DNA from: an uncultured SAR116 cluster alpha proteobacterium
GTDB taxonomy: Bacteria; Pseudomonadota; Alphaproteobacteria; Puniceispirillales; Marisalimonadaceae
Direction of reading: 5' to 3'
Length of the DNA: 35,264 nucleotides
NCBI GenBank assembly: GCA_902583415.1
Contig: CACHVW010000009.1
Location: forward strand, 1 to 35,264
Part shown: piece after piece, positions 16,308 through 24,611 of the stretch
Numbering within the stretch: position 1 is the stretch's first letter
How the letters are laid out: every line of letters starts with the position of its first letter
Made by a program: the position numbers and the translations under genes
Notes under the pieces: model-generated
The model's database searches: none
Told to the model about the DNA's origin: nothing
Seen by the model: only the letters and a program-made list of their open reading frames with translations

Positions 16308-17132
16308 TTAGATTCTCTCTCTATGCCAATTTAAATGATCTGCCATAAAGGTTGAAATAAAATAATATGAATGATCGTAATTTGGTTGCATTCTAAGTTT
16401 TAAATTAATATTTGTGTTTTTACATGCATCCTCTAATAGCCATGGCCTTAACCCCTCTTCTAAAAAGCTATCGGCATCTCCTTGGTCAACAAGAATTTCA
16501 GGGAAATAATAGCCATTTTTAACTAAAGCTACGCTATCATACTTTTGCCAATTACTTTGGTCTAAACCAATATATTTTTTAAAGGCCTCACTAGACCAAC
16601 TGGCTGAAGATGGTTCAACAATTGGAGCAAATGCTGAACAACTTTTAAACTTCTTTGGATTTCTCAAAGCCATTACAATAGCTCCGTGTCCACCCATTGA
16701 GTGACCAAAAATACTTTGTCTAGACATATCAAAATCAAAATAATTTTCAATTACACCTGGAAGTTCATCAATTATATAACTATACATTTTATAGTTTTTG
16801 TCATAGGGCGGTTCCGTTGCATCTAAATAAAAACCAGCTCCACTGCCAAATTGCCAATTATCTTTTTCGTCGGGTATATTTTCGCCCCTAGGACTTGTGT
16901 CAGGACAAACGATTGCCATGCCTAATTCAGTGGCTTTTTTTCTATACTCACCTTTTTCCATTACGTTTAAGTGACTACAAGTCAAACCAGATAGATACCA
17001 CAAGACTGGAGGGTTTTTTATCTTTGGGGGGATAAAAACCGCAAAAGTCATTTCGCAATTATTAACCAGAGACTGATGACTGCAAACTAATTGTTTGCCC
17101 TCAAATGAATATGTTTTGGATATATTTTTCAT
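16308..17132 (-). CDS. fghA: S-formylglutathione hydrolase
   Basis: The 274-residue esterase-D-type alpha/beta hydrolase has the nucleophile Ser145 in GHSMGGHGA, a late Asp in VDQGDADSFL, and His in YDHSYYFIS. The oxyanion region WYLSGLTCSH and the DTSPRG motif are typical. It hydrolyses S-formylglutathione to formate and glutathione. I placed the start at the ATG at 17132, which overlaps the TGA of the dehydrogenase gene (TGATG), so the two are translationally coupled. Together they convert formaldehyde to formate. Formaldehyde may come from demethylation of methoxylated or methylated compounds; the source gene is not in the window. Confidence 0.95.
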   Translation of the reverse strand: MKNISKTYSFEGKQLVCSHQSLVNNCEMTFAVFIPPKIKNPPVLWYLSGLTCSHLNVMEKGEYRKKATELGMAIVCPDTSPRGENIPDEKDNWQFGSGAGFYLDATEPPYDKNYKMYSYIIDELPGVIENYFDFDMSRQSIFGHSMGGHGAIVMALRNPKKFKSCSAFAPIVEPSSASWSSEAFKKYIGLDQSNWQKYDSVALVKNGYYFPEILVDQGDADSFLEEGLRPWLLEDACKNTNINLKLRMQPNYDHSYYFISTFMADHLNWHRERI

Positions 17133-18241
17133 CAAAAAACTACAACTGATCTTATTGATTCACCTGCATGCATCAAATCAAAACCTTTGTTGATATCTTC
17201 TAATTTTAAGTTATGCGTAATCATTGGGTCAATATCAATTTTTCCTTGAAGATACCATTCCACAATTTTAGGAACGTCGGTTCTTCCCCTTGCTCCTCCA
17301 AAAGCAGTTCCTTTCCAGCTCCTACCCGTAACTAACTGGAAAGGTCTAGTTTTAATTTCTTGCCCCGCTCCAGCAACTCCAATTATTATGCTCTCTCCCC
17401 AACCTTTATGTGCGCACTCTAAAGCTTGTCTCATTACATTGACATTCCCAATGCATTCAAAAGAGTAGTCTGCACCACCACCTGTAAGATCAACCAAGTA
17501 ATTTACCAAGTCACCTTCTATCTCTGATGGATTAACAAAATGTGTCATACCGAACTTTTTACCCCAAGATTCTTTTTTGTTATTCATGTCGACACCAACT
17601 ATCATATTTGCTCCTATCATTCTCAAACCTTGAATGACGTTGAGCCCAATTCCGCCTAAACCAAAAACCACTGCGTTACAACCTGCAGTTGCCTTTGCTG
17701 TATTGATAACAGCTCCAATACCTGTAGTTACACCACAACCAATATAACAAATTTTATCAAAAGGAGCTTTTTTGTTTACTTTAGCAAGAGCAATTTCAGG
17801 AACTACAGTGTAATTTGAAAAAGTAGATGTTCCCATATAATGCAATATTGATTTTCCATTAATAGAAAATCTACTAGTGCCATCTGGCATTACACCCTTA
17901 CCTTGGGTAACTCTTATTGCCTGACATAAATTAGTCTTTGGATGCAAACAATACTCACATTCCCTGCATTCAGGTGTATAAAGTGGAATTACATGATCAC
18001 CTTCTTTGAGAGATGTTACACCTTTACCTACTTCTCTAACTATTCCTGCTCCTTCATGCCCTAAGATTGCTGGAAAAAGTCCTTCAGGATCATCACCAGA
18101 AAGCGTAAATTCATCAGTATGACATATACCTGTTGCTTTAATTTCTACTAAAACTTCTCCAGAACGAGGTTCTTCCAAATCTACATCCATAATTTCAAGT
18201 GGTTTTCCTGCTTCAACAGCAACTGCGGCTCTCGTTTTCAT
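17132..18241 (-). CDS. frmA: S-(hydroxymethyl)glutathione dehydrogenase / class III alcohol dehydrogenase
   Basis: The 369-residue zinc alcohol dehydrogenase of class III (also called adhC/adhI/flhA) has catalytic-zinc ligands Cys40 and His62 ([16 protein letters not shown]) and the third cysteine in YIGCGVTTG. Structural zinc cysteines are at 92, 95, 98 and 106. The nucleotide-binding [12 protein letters not shown] is followed by an Asp for NAD (VGVDMN). It oxidises the spontaneous formaldehyde-glutathione adduct to S-formylglutathione. The ATG at 18241 has GGGGG five bases upstream; a TTG four codons earlier is in frame but would place the ribosome site inside the gene. It is the first gene of a two-gene operon with fghA. 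Confidence 0.95.
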   Translation of the reverse strand: MKTRAAVAVEAGKPLEIMDVDLEEPRSGEVLVEIKATGICHTDEFTLSGDDPEGLFPAILGHEGAGIVREVGKGVTSLKEGDHVIPLYTPECRECEYCLHPKTNLCQAIRVTQGKGVMPDGTSRFSINGKSILHYMGTSTFSNYTVVPEIALAKVNKKAPFDKICYIGCGVTTGIGAVINTAKATAGCNAVVFGLGGIGLNVIQGLRMIGANMIVGVDMNNKKESWGKKFGMTHFVNPSEIEGDLVNYLVDLTGGGADYSFECIGNVNVMRQALECAHKGWGESIIIGVAGAGQEIKTRPFQLVTGRSWKGTAFGGARGRTDVPKIVEWYLQGKIDIDPMITHNLKLEDINKGFDLMHAGESIRSVVVF

Positions 18242-18361
18242 TTCATCCCCCAAAAATTATTTTCCAAAGCGTAAGATTTATTATGATTTAATATCCATGA
18301 CTTGCAAGATTTTTTAGTATATAAATTATGCTTTAAAGATTTAAATATTAGGAGCATCTCA
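18242..18361. promoter_or_regulatory. divergent promoter region with CTTGCAAG palindrome
   Basis: This 120-base gap lies between frmA (minus) and a crotonase gene (plus). A perfect 8-base palindrome CTTGCAAG lies at 18301-18308, near the middle. On the minus strand TTGCAA within it is followed, after 18 bases, by TAATAA, a possible weak promoter for frmA-fghA. AGGAG before the plus-strand ATG decides that start. Confidence 0.3.
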
Positions 18362-19171
18362 ATGAGTTTTGTTGAAACTGAAATTAATGGCAAAATAATT
18401 ACTATCAGATTAAATCGTCCAGAAAGATTAAATGCTTTAAGCACTGTTATAAGAAAAGGTATAGCAGAAGCGTTCAATAGATTTCATGAGGATAAAGATC
18501 TAGAAGTAGCAATTTTGACAGGAACTGGAAGAGGGTTTTGTGCAGGTGAAGATATGAAAGAGTCTATTGACAGAGGCATCCCAGGATCCCCAAAAGAATT
18601 TGTAGAAGAAAACTTAGTTGACCCATTTCAGACAGGTGCTCTTCAAAAGCCAGTCATAGCAGCAGTAAATGGATATGCAATGGGTGGTGGATTTATGTTA
18701 GTTGAGAGAACAGATCTTAGGATTGCTGTAAAAGAAGCAATTTTTGAAATGTCAGAAGCAAAAAGATGGCTTCTTGGCGGTTATAATCATGGACATTATG
18801 GCAATCTCCCACATCCCGTTGCAACTGAAATGGCTTTTGGATATAGAATTTCTGCTGAAAGGATGCATCAAGTTGGTTTCATTAATCGTTTAGTCGAAGC
18901 TAAAGATCTTATGAGTGAAGCTTATTCAATGGCAGAACATCTACTATCACTTCCACCAGCTGCAAGAGTAAACACACTTTATATGATGAAGCATATGGCA
19001 CCAAAAATCAGTCCTAATATTGCAGACCTTGCTGAAAAACTACATCTTCACGGCGACACTGAGGATAGAATGGAAAGTAGAAGAGCCTTTGCAGAAAAAA
19101 GAAAACCAAACTTCAAAGGTTGGCTTAAACCAGAAGATAGATATAATATGCCAAAATTAGAGGAAAATTAG
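18362..19171 (+). CDS. enoyl-CoA hydratase/isomerase family protein
   Basis: The 269-residue crotonase-fold protein has RLNRPERLNALS, the CoA/oxyanion loop GRGFCAGEDMKE, and VNGYAMGGGFMLVERTDLRIA. The Glu144-equivalent position is Met in GGGFML, while the Glu164 equivalent is kept in MSEAKRW. It is followed by an unusual LLGGYNHGHYGNLPHP loop with several histidines. It is therefore not a textbook enoyl-CoA hydratase and may isomerise, decarboxylate or cleave. I used the ATG at 18362 because GGAG lies seven bases upstream; the upstream ATG at 18302 lacks one. The CoA-transferase gene follows after 8 bases, so the two act together on an acid activated by that transferase (inference). Confidence 0.87.
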   Translation: MSFVETEINGKIITIRLNRPERLNALSTVIRKGIAEAFNRFHEDKDLEVAILTGTGRGFCAGEDMKESIDRGIPGSPKEFVEENLVDPFQTGALQKPVIAAVNGYAMGGGFMLVERTDLRIAVKEAIFEMSEAKRWLLGGYNHGHYGNLPHPVATEMAFGYRISAERMHQVGFINRLVEAKDLMSEAYSMAEHLLSLPPAARVNTLYMMKHMAPKISPNIADLAEKLHLHGDTEDRMESRRAFAEKRKPNFKGWLKPEDRYNMPKLEEN

Positions 19172-19179
19172 AGGTCAAA

Positions 19180-20391
19180 ATGAGTGAAATAAATGGAGCT
19201 CTTTCTGGGTTAAAAATAGTTGCATGTTCAACAGCACAAGCTGGAACTGTCCCCTACATGTTAATGGCAGATCTTGGTGCTGAAGTAATTAAAATTGAAA
19301 CACCAGGTAAAGGTGATAATAATCGTAACTCAGGTTTTTTAGAAGGAGAGATTGGATCATTTTTTGAAACTAATAACAGAGGAGTTAAAAGTTTAACTCT
19401 CAACCTTAAGTCAGAAAACGGGCAAAAAATACTTCACAGTTTAATAAAAGATGCAGATGTGTTTGGTCAAAATTTTAGACCAGGCGTTGCTGAAAAACTT
19501 AATTTTGATTATGAAACTCTTAGTAAAATTAATCCTAAAATAGTTTACGCTTCTGTTTCTGCTTATGGACCCGATGCCCCAGATGGACATTTACCAGGAA
19601 CCGACGCTGTGGGACAAGCTTTAAGTGGAATAGCTGAAGCATATTCAATTCCAGGAAATAATTTAAGAACTGGGGTAGCCTCAGTTGCAGATGAAAGCTG
19701 TGCAATACTAACTTTTGGAGGAATTTTAGCTGCATATATAAATGCTCAAAAAACAGGAAAAGGTCAAAAGTTAGAAACTTCTTTAGTTGGAAGTGCTTTT
19801 AGACTTCTTGGTTGGACTATGACTACAGCAATGTGGAGTAACAGGCCACCAATTACTGGAGCTAGAATTAATGGAACGAGAGAAAGGCCAGGTATTGCAG
19901 CTTGTTTTAACGATATTAATGGTAAACCTTTTGCACTTCAACTTGACCCAGATGACTGGCAAGAAGCAATGAAAGCTCTTAACTTTTTTGATATTCTTAC
20001 AGAAAATGGTCTTATTGACCTAGGTTTGGCATTTGAATCTGAGATAAAGAAAACTGAAATTTTAGATAAACTTGCTGAATTGTTCTCAAATGATACCAGA
20101 GATAATTGGATATCAGTCTTGAGAAAAGCTGACATGATATCTACCCATGTTAATACAATGCTTGAAGCATCTAATGATCCAAATATAAAAGAAAATAATT
20201 ATGTAACCGAGGTATGGTACCCAGAACTAAACAAAAATATGAAAGTACACGGCACTCCTTGGAAATTTTCCAAAACACCTGCAAACATAAAAAGAGCACC
20301 TAAACTCGGTGAACACAATACTGAGATCTTGTCTGGTCTAGGTTATACTAAAGATGAAATTGAAGGTTTTAAAGACGACAAAGTTATTTAA
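19180..20391 (+). CDS. family III (CaiB/BaiF) CoA-transferase (third of three)
   Basis: The 403-residue protein has SGLKIVACSTAQAGTVPYMLMADLGAEVIKIETPG, NRGVKSLTLNLKS and the Asp motif RTGVASVADESCA (Asp171). The opening CSTAQAGTVPY is unlike the other two CoA-transferases here (EQYGAGPFG and EQAVAAPYT), so it probably takes a different acid. GAGG precedes the ATG, 8 bases after the crotonase stop. Its 3-prime end overlaps the convergent carbonic-anhydrase-like gene by 8 bases. The pair crotonase plus CoA-transferase looks carnitine- or crotonobetaine-like in organisation, but I cannot assign the substrate. Confidence 0.9.
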   Translation: MSEINGALSGLKIVACSTAQAGTVPYMLMADLGAEVIKIETPGKGDNNRNSGFLEGEIGSFFETNNRGVKSLTLNLKSENGQKILHSLIKDADVFGQNFRPGVAEKLNFDYETLSKINPKIVYASVSAYGPDAPDGHLPGTDAVGQALSGIAEAYSIPGNNLRTGVASVADESCAILTFGGILAAYINAQKTGKGQKLETSLVGSAFRLLGWTMTTAMWSNRPPITGARINGTRERPGIAACFNDINGKPFALQLDPDDWQEAMKALNFFDILTENGLIDLGLAFESEIKKTEILDKLAELFSNDTRDNWISVLRKADMISTHVNTMLEASNDPNIKENNYVTEVWYPELNKNMKVHGTPWKFSKTPANIKRAPKLGEHNTEILSGLGYTKDEIEGFKDDKVI

Positions 20392-20914
20392 TTTCTTTCA
20401 TTTCTTCTGCAAACTTTTTAAAGTTAGCTACGTAATGCTTTGAAGATCTTGTCATATTTTCAATCATCTCTTGACTTAGTTCTCTTACAGCTTTAGCTGG
20501 TGAGCCTACAATTAACCAACCATCTGGAAATTCTTTATTTTCAGTAACAAGGGCACCAGCGCCTACAAGACAATTGTTACCTATTTTAGCATTATTGAGA
20601 ATTGTTGCACCCATTCCAACTAAGGAGTTATTACCTATTGTACAACCGTGTATAATTGCATTATGTCCAATCGTACAATTATTACCTATGGTGACAGGAC
20701 AATCAGGATCAACGTGAATTATAGTGTTTTCTTGTATGTTTGTTTCTTCACCAATTTTAATAACGTCATTATCACCTCTTAAAACTGATCCAAACCATAT
20801 ACCTACATCTTTCCCTAAAATAACGTTTCCTATAACATGTGCATCTGGTGCAACCCAATATAGGTTATTTTCAGGTAATTGAGGTTTTTTGTCACCTAAA
20901 CTATAAATTGGCAT
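20384..20914 (-). CDS. gamma-carbonic-anhydrase-like hexapeptide-repeat protein
   Basis: The 176-residue left-handed beta-helix protein has many hexapeptide turns (VIGNVILGKDVGIW, TIGNNCTIGHNAII, KIGNNCLVGAGALV). Zinc ligands are His67, His84 and His89, in IIHVD and GHNAIIHG, with a gamma-CA-like spacing. The YrdA/PaaY/CaiE group is related. PaaY-type members are thioesterases tied to CoA catabolism, so a role beside the adjacent CoA-transferase is possible. Genuine carbonic anhydrase activity is not certain from sequence. The ATG at 20914 has GGAG five bases upstream; a GTG two codons earlier would overlap that site. Confidence 0.88.
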   Translation of the reverse strand: MPIYSLGDKKPQLPENNLYWVAPDAHVIGNVILGKDVGIWFGSVLRGDNDVIKIGEETNIQENTIIHVDPDCPVTIGNNCTIGHNAIIHGCTIGNNSLVGMGATILNNAKIGNNCLVGAGALVTENKEFPDGWLIVGSPAKAVRELSQEMIENMTRSSKHYVANFKKFAEEMKEIK

Positions 20915-20934
20915 TTGCACTCCTTTATAATAAG

Positions 20935-20951
20935 TTAACGTTAAAATTATA
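20935..20951 (-). promoter_or_regulatory. -10 TATAAT plus 10-base palindrome (possible operator)
   Basis: A perfect palindrome TTAACGTTAA occupies 20935-20944. A consensus TATAAT on the minus strand (20951-20946) sits directly upstream of it. The palindrome would thus cover the transcription start of the carbonic-anhydrase-like gene, a usual repressor position. Its AACGTT centre resembles LacI-type operators. It also lies 64 bases upstream of the divergent enolase-family gene. No regulator gene is nearby. Confidence 0.4.
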
Positions 20952-21007
20952 TCTTATATAATTTTTTCTTGTTGTTAATATTTTATTAAAAATTATGAGA
21001 GTTCTTT

Positions 21008-22102
21008 ATGGTAATTAGAGATAATATTATTTCAAAAGTTACAATTTACAGACTAGATGTTCCTCTAATAAAGCCATATAAATTATCCTATAATACTTTC
21101 TATTCTTTCGAACCGTTGTTGATTCATATTGTAGATGATCAAGGAAATGAAGGATGGGGCGAACAGCACATATCACCTGGTTCCAGCAGTGAAACTAGAG
21201 ACGGTGGATGGACATTTGCCAGAGTTATATCAAAATTAATTTTAAATAAAAAATTATACGAAGCAAAAGAAATCATTTTATCTAATTCCTCTATAAGTAT
21301 TGTTGCTTCAAGTGCAATCTATACAGCAATCGAGATGCTAGAAAAGAATAATGTTTTAAATAATAAGAGTTCTCTAAAACTTAAATTATTAACTTCATTT
21401 AATGCAGAGGAAGAAGCTGAAATAAAAGATGAATTGGACAAAGTAACTGAACAAGGATTTACAACAATAAAAATTAAGGTTGGAAAGGATGTTAATGCAG
21501 ATATAAAAAAGATAAATAATATACAAACTTACTTAAATGGCAGAGCTACCTTAAGAATAGATGCAAATAGGGGGTACACAAAAAAAGACGGTTGTAAATT
21601 TGTTCAAGGTTTAAAGCCTGATTTCATAGAATTATTTGAACAGCCTTGTGATGCTAATGATTGGGATGCAAACGCTGCGGTCGCTAAACTATCACACATC
21701 CCAATAATGTTGGATGAACCTATTTGTAGTATTAAAGACATTGAAAAAGCTTCTAAATTAAAAGGCGTAGGATTATGCAAACTTAAGTTGAAAAGATTTT
21801 TATCTATTGCAAAATTAACTGAAGCCGTAAAATTTGCACATAAATTAGGATTAAAAATTGTACTTGGTGATGGGCTTGGTACTGAAATTAATTGTTGGAT
21901 GGAAGCTAGAATTGCAAAAAACCTGATTGACAATGCAGGAGAATATAACGGTTTTTTAAAAATTGATCCAAAAGCAAGAATTTTGTCAAATCCCCTAAAA
22001 TTTAAGAATGGTTTTCTATTGATATCTGAGAATTGGAATCTTGAAATTGACAGAGATAAATTAGAAAAATACAGTATTAATAAAGAGGAAATTTACAAAT
22101 AA
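21008..22102 (+). CDS. enolase-superfamily enzyme, muconate-cycloisomerase/dipeptide-epimerase subgroup
   Basis: The 364-residue protein has an N-terminal capping domain and a TIM barrel. Catalytic features of the muconate lactonizing enzyme subgroup are present: the K-x-K pair Lys155/Lys157 (TIKIKVG), metal ligands Asp185 (RIDAN), Glu211 (LFEQP) and Asp236 (LDEP), and a late Lys in CKLKLKR near 258-260. Such enzymes abstract the alpha proton of a carboxylate for cycloisomerisation, racemisation, epimerisation or dehydration. GAGAG lies before the ATG. It starts a plus-strand run with a TauD-like dioxygenase, a TctCBA transporter and an MmgE/PrpD gene, so its substrate may be the imported carboxylate (inference). 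Confidence 0.88.
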   Translation: MVIRDNIISKVTIYRLDVPLIKPYKLSYNTFYSFEPLLIHIVDDQGNEGWGEQHISPGSSSETRDGGWTFARVISKLILNKKLYEAKEIILSNSSISIVASSAIYTAIEMLEKNNVLNNKSSLKLKLLTSFNAEEEAEIKDELDKVTEQGFTTIKIKVGKDVNADIKKINNIQTYLNGRATLRIDANRGYTKKDGCKFVQGLKPDFIELFEQPCDANDWDANAAVAKLSHIPIMLDEPICSIKDIEKASKLKGVGLCKLKLKRFLSIAKLTEAVKFAHKLGLKIVLGDGLGTEINCWMEARIAKNLIDNAGEYNGFLKIDPKARILSNPLKFKNGFLLISENWNLEIDRDKLEKYSINKEEIYK

Positions 22103-22121
22103 ATTAAATAGGAAAAAAGGA

Positions 22122-22976
22122 ATGAAATTAATTAATAGTGTTAAGAGCTTGGGTGGCGAGATTGTAGATTTGGACATCGGTAATAAATTAACTCAAGATC
22201 AAATTAATTTCATAAATAAATCTTGGGATGAAAGGCTCGTCTTAGTATTTAAAAAACAAAATTTAGATGATCATAAATTAATAAATTTTAGTAAATATTT
22301 TGGTGAACTCGACCCTCCAGGCCCTAATCCATATGGCATAACCTTTTTACCAGAATTTCCTGAAATTAATGTAATTTCTAATGTCAAAAATGAACAAGGT
22401 ACTCCTATAGGTAATTTAGGAGATGGTGAAGCAGTCTGGCATGCAGATATGACTTACCGACAACTACCTCCAAAGGCTGGAATTTTATATGCCCTTGAAG
22501 TACCTGAAAATCAAGGTAATACTCACTTTGCAAATATGGGACTAGCATACAGTGAATTACCTAACAAACTAAAGGATAAAATTGATGGGAAAATCTTGAT
22601 ACATGATTCTGCTCATAATAGTGCTGGAATGCTGAGAAAAGGTTATTCAGAAGTAGATAATCCATCTGAAACTCCAGGGGCAAGACATCCCATGGTAATC
22701 ACAGATAATAATACTAATAAGAAACTACTTTTTCTAGGAAGAAGACCGCACGCATACATAATTGGTTTAGAGCTAGAGGAAAGTGAAAATTTATTGAATG
22801 AAATTTGGGAACACGCAACACAAGAGAAATTTACCTGGACACAAAAATGGGAAAAAGGGGATTTATTAATGTGGAAAAATTTGAACGTGCTTCATAAAAG
22901 GGATGCTTTTGATCCAAATACAAGAAGAGTTATGCACCGAACACAAATTAAAGGGGAAATGGCAATTACGGCATAG
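22122..22976 (+). CDS. TauD/TfdA family Fe(II)/2-oxoglutarate dioxygenase
   Basis: The 284-residue double-stranded beta-helix dioxygenase has the iron facial triad His107-x-Asp109 (VWHADMTYR) and distal His272 (RVMHRTQI). The arginines after it probably hold 2-oxoglutarate. The HADMTYR motif is typical of the taurine/2,4-D dioxygenase family. These enzymes hydroxylate an alkyl carbon next to an acid, amine, ether or sulfonate, splitting off a carbonyl. It follows the enolase-family gene by 19 bases; a GGAAAAAAGG purine stretch serves as ribosome site. The substrate is unknown. Neighbouring carboxylate transport suggests an organic acid rather than taurine. Confidence 0.9.
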   Translation: MKLINSVKSLGGEIVDLDIGNKLTQDQINFINKSWDERLVLVFKKQNLDDHKLINFSKYFGELDPPGPNPYGITFLPEFPEINVISNVKNEQGTPIGNLGDGEAVWHADMTYRQLPPKAGILYALEVPENQGNTHFANMGLAYSELPNKLKDKIDGKILIHDSAHNSAGMLRKGYSEVDNPSETPGARHPMVITDNNTNKKLLFLGRRPHAYIIGLELEESENLLNEIWEHATQEKFTWTQKWEKGDLLMWKNLNVLHKRDAFDPNTRRVMHRTQIKGEMAITA

Positions 22977-23005
22977 ATTTTTTTGTAAAAATTTTGAGAG
23001 TCGTG

Positions 23006-23025
23006 TTGATTTATTAAAAAATCAA
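23006..23025 (+). repeat. small inverted repeat upstream of tctC
   Basis: TTGATTT (23006-23012) pairs with AAATCAA (23019-23025) across a 6-base loop, in the 84-base gap between the dioxygenase and tctC. There is no U-run after it, so it is not an obvious terminator. It could be an operator or a 5-prime leader structure for tctC. The AT-rich stem is weak. Confidence 0.35.
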
Positions 23026-23060
23026 GAGCAGAATGTATTATATATTAACTGGAGGAAAAT

Positions 23061-24056
23061 ATGACACAACTTAAAAATTCTTTTAGAAGAAGTATTGTAA
23101 AAGCTAGTTTAGGTTTTGTTGCTATAGCAGGAATAAGTACAGTTGGTTTAGTTTCTGTTGCTAGTGCAGACAAATATCCTAGTAAACCAATAGAATTAGT
23201 AATTCATGCAAAATATGGTGGTGGAACAGATACAACAGCAAGAATGGTATCTATTAGAACAAGAAGAAATTTAAAAACAGATATATCTATTGTAGCCAAA
23301 AGAGGTGGTTCGGGAGCAAAAGCTCAAAACTACGTTTTAACAAAGCCAGCCGACGGTTATACAATCATGGCATTAACACAGTCTCATCTTTATACAATGG
23401 CAAGAGGAAAGTCTAATATGAAGATTGACGATATAGTTGGCGTTGCTAGAGCAATGGATGACCCAACTTTTATCACAGTATCTGGAAAAGGAAAATTTAA
23501 TACGTTAGAAGAACTTGTTGCTGCTTCAAAGAAAGCACCATTAAACTGGGGAGTTGCTCAAATTGGAGGCACTGAACATATAGGTTTAGCACAGTTTGCA
23601 AAAGAAGCTGACATTAAATTTAAAGTCGTGCCATTCGGTTCAGGTGCTCAAATGGTGCAAGCACTTATGGCAGGTAAAATAGACGCAACTTTACCAAATG
23701 TGAGTGAGGCTGCTAATCAAGTAGCTGATGGAAGTTTTAAAGCTCTTGCCGTTATGGCTGAAGATAGACTTAAAGATTATCCAAATGTTCCAACAACTTT
23801 TGAAAAAGGAATAAAGGCAAAATGTTCAACAACTAGAGGTTATGCTGTATTAGCTTCTACACCTCAACCAATTATAGATCAAATATCAAAGGCTATGGTT
23901 AAGGCAATGAAACATGATGTTTTTGCATCTTATCTTGCTGGAGCTGGACTAACAGTTGAAGGTAGTGTTGCAGGAACAAAAGTATGGGACAAGCAACTTA
24001 AAGCTGAGTACAAAGTTGCAGCATCAGCACTTAAAGAACTTGGTTTAATAAAATAA
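23061..24056 (+). CDS. tctC: TctC/Bug-family periplasmic tricarboxylate-binding protein
   Basis: The 331-residue solute-binding protein of the tripartite tricarboxylate transporter family has a signal peptide with a basic start (RRSIVKAS), a hydrophobic core and a likely cut after ASA at about 34-36. The mature start DKYPSKPIELVIHAKYGGGTDTTAR is typical of Bug proteins (YPxKPI...GGxxD). Later landmarks are PADGYTI, GAQMVQALMAGKIDATL and the C-terminal helical region. A GGAGGA ribosome site, strong for this window, precedes the ATG. It delivers a carboxylate to TctAB. A hairpin lies within the start of the next gene. Confidence 0.93.
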   Translation: MTQLKNSFRRSIVKASLGFVAIAGISTVGLVSVASADKYPSKPIELVIHAKYGGGTDTTARMVSIRTRRNLKTDISIVAKRGGSGAKAQNYVLTKPADGYTIMALTQSHLYTMARGKSNMKIDDIVGVARAMDDPTFITVSGKGKFNTLEELVAASKKAPLNWGVAQIGGTEHIGLAQFAKEADIKFKVVPFGSGAQMVQALMAGKIDATLPNVSEAANQVADGSFKALAVMAEDRLKDYPNVPTTFEKGIKAKCSTTRGYAVLASTPQPIIDQISKAMVKAMKHDVFASYLAGAGLTVEGSVAGTKVWDKQLKAEYKVAASALKELGLIK

Positions 24057-24080
24057 TATTTAATCAAAGGTTTTTTAAAA

Positions 24081-24599
24081 ATGAAAAATAATAAAAATGC
24101 ACCCAAAAGTTTGGGTGCATTATTTAATAAAAGCGATACAATTATTGCAATTTTATTAGCTTTAATAATTGGTTTCTTATGGTTTGAAACTACTAAATTT
24201 GAAAAAGTCCCTGACTTATTTTCAAACAATATTCCACCAGAAATGTTTCCTCAAATATTACTAATAATTATTCTTGGCATGGTTTTAATTATACCTTTTG
24301 AGCACATTTTTTTAAAAAAAAATGGTAAAGATATAGATTCATCCAGAATAAACTCTGTGGAATTTTCAACGATTGGAACTATGTTTATTTTATCTGCAAT
24401 CATAGCGTCTTCACAGGTTTTAGGCGCTGCTTTAACAATTATTGCTGTAAGTATTTCATTGCCTATTTATTGGGGTGAAAGAAGATTAAAAGTGTTAATC
24501 TCATATGTTATTGGTTTCCCATTATTTGTAATAGTTTTATTTAACATAATTCTTGGCGTTCATTTTGAACCTGGGCTATTAGAACTCATTAAGAATTAA
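24081..24599 (+). CDS. tctB: TctB small membrane subunit of tripartite tricarboxylate transporter
   Basis: The 172-residue protein has about four membrane segments, starting at about residue 18 (TIIAILLALIIGFLWFE), as in TctB (Pfam family TctB). The order tctC-tctB-tctA is canonical. The ATG has AAGG ten bases upstream. The first codons after it form a strong hairpin, so the extreme N-terminus (MKNNKNAPKSLGALF) is probably constrained by RNA structure rather than protein function. Sequence of this family is poorly conserved; the call rests on topology, length and position. Confidence 0.88.
   Translation: MKNNKNAPKSLGALFNKSDTIIAILLALIIGFLWFETTKFEKVPDLFSNNIPPEMFPQILLIIILGMVLIIPFEHIFLKKNGKDIDSSRINSVEFSTIGTMFILSAIIASSQVLGAALTIIAVSISLPIYWGERRLKVLISYVIGFPLFVIVLFNIILGVHFEPGLLELIKN
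24096..24121 (+). terminator. hairpin inside the start of tctB (possible attenuator)
   Basis: A perfect 10-bp stem AATGCACCCA / TGGGTGCATT (24096-24105 with 24112-24121) closes a 6-base loop 40 bases after the tctC stop, followed by ATTTAAT. The stem is much richer in G+C than its surroundings. The U-run is imperfect, so it may act as an RNA-stabilising or attenuating element rather than a full terminator. It overlaps codons 6-14 of tctB. Confidence 0.6.
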
Positions 24600-24611
24600 A
24601 GAGGGTTGAAT

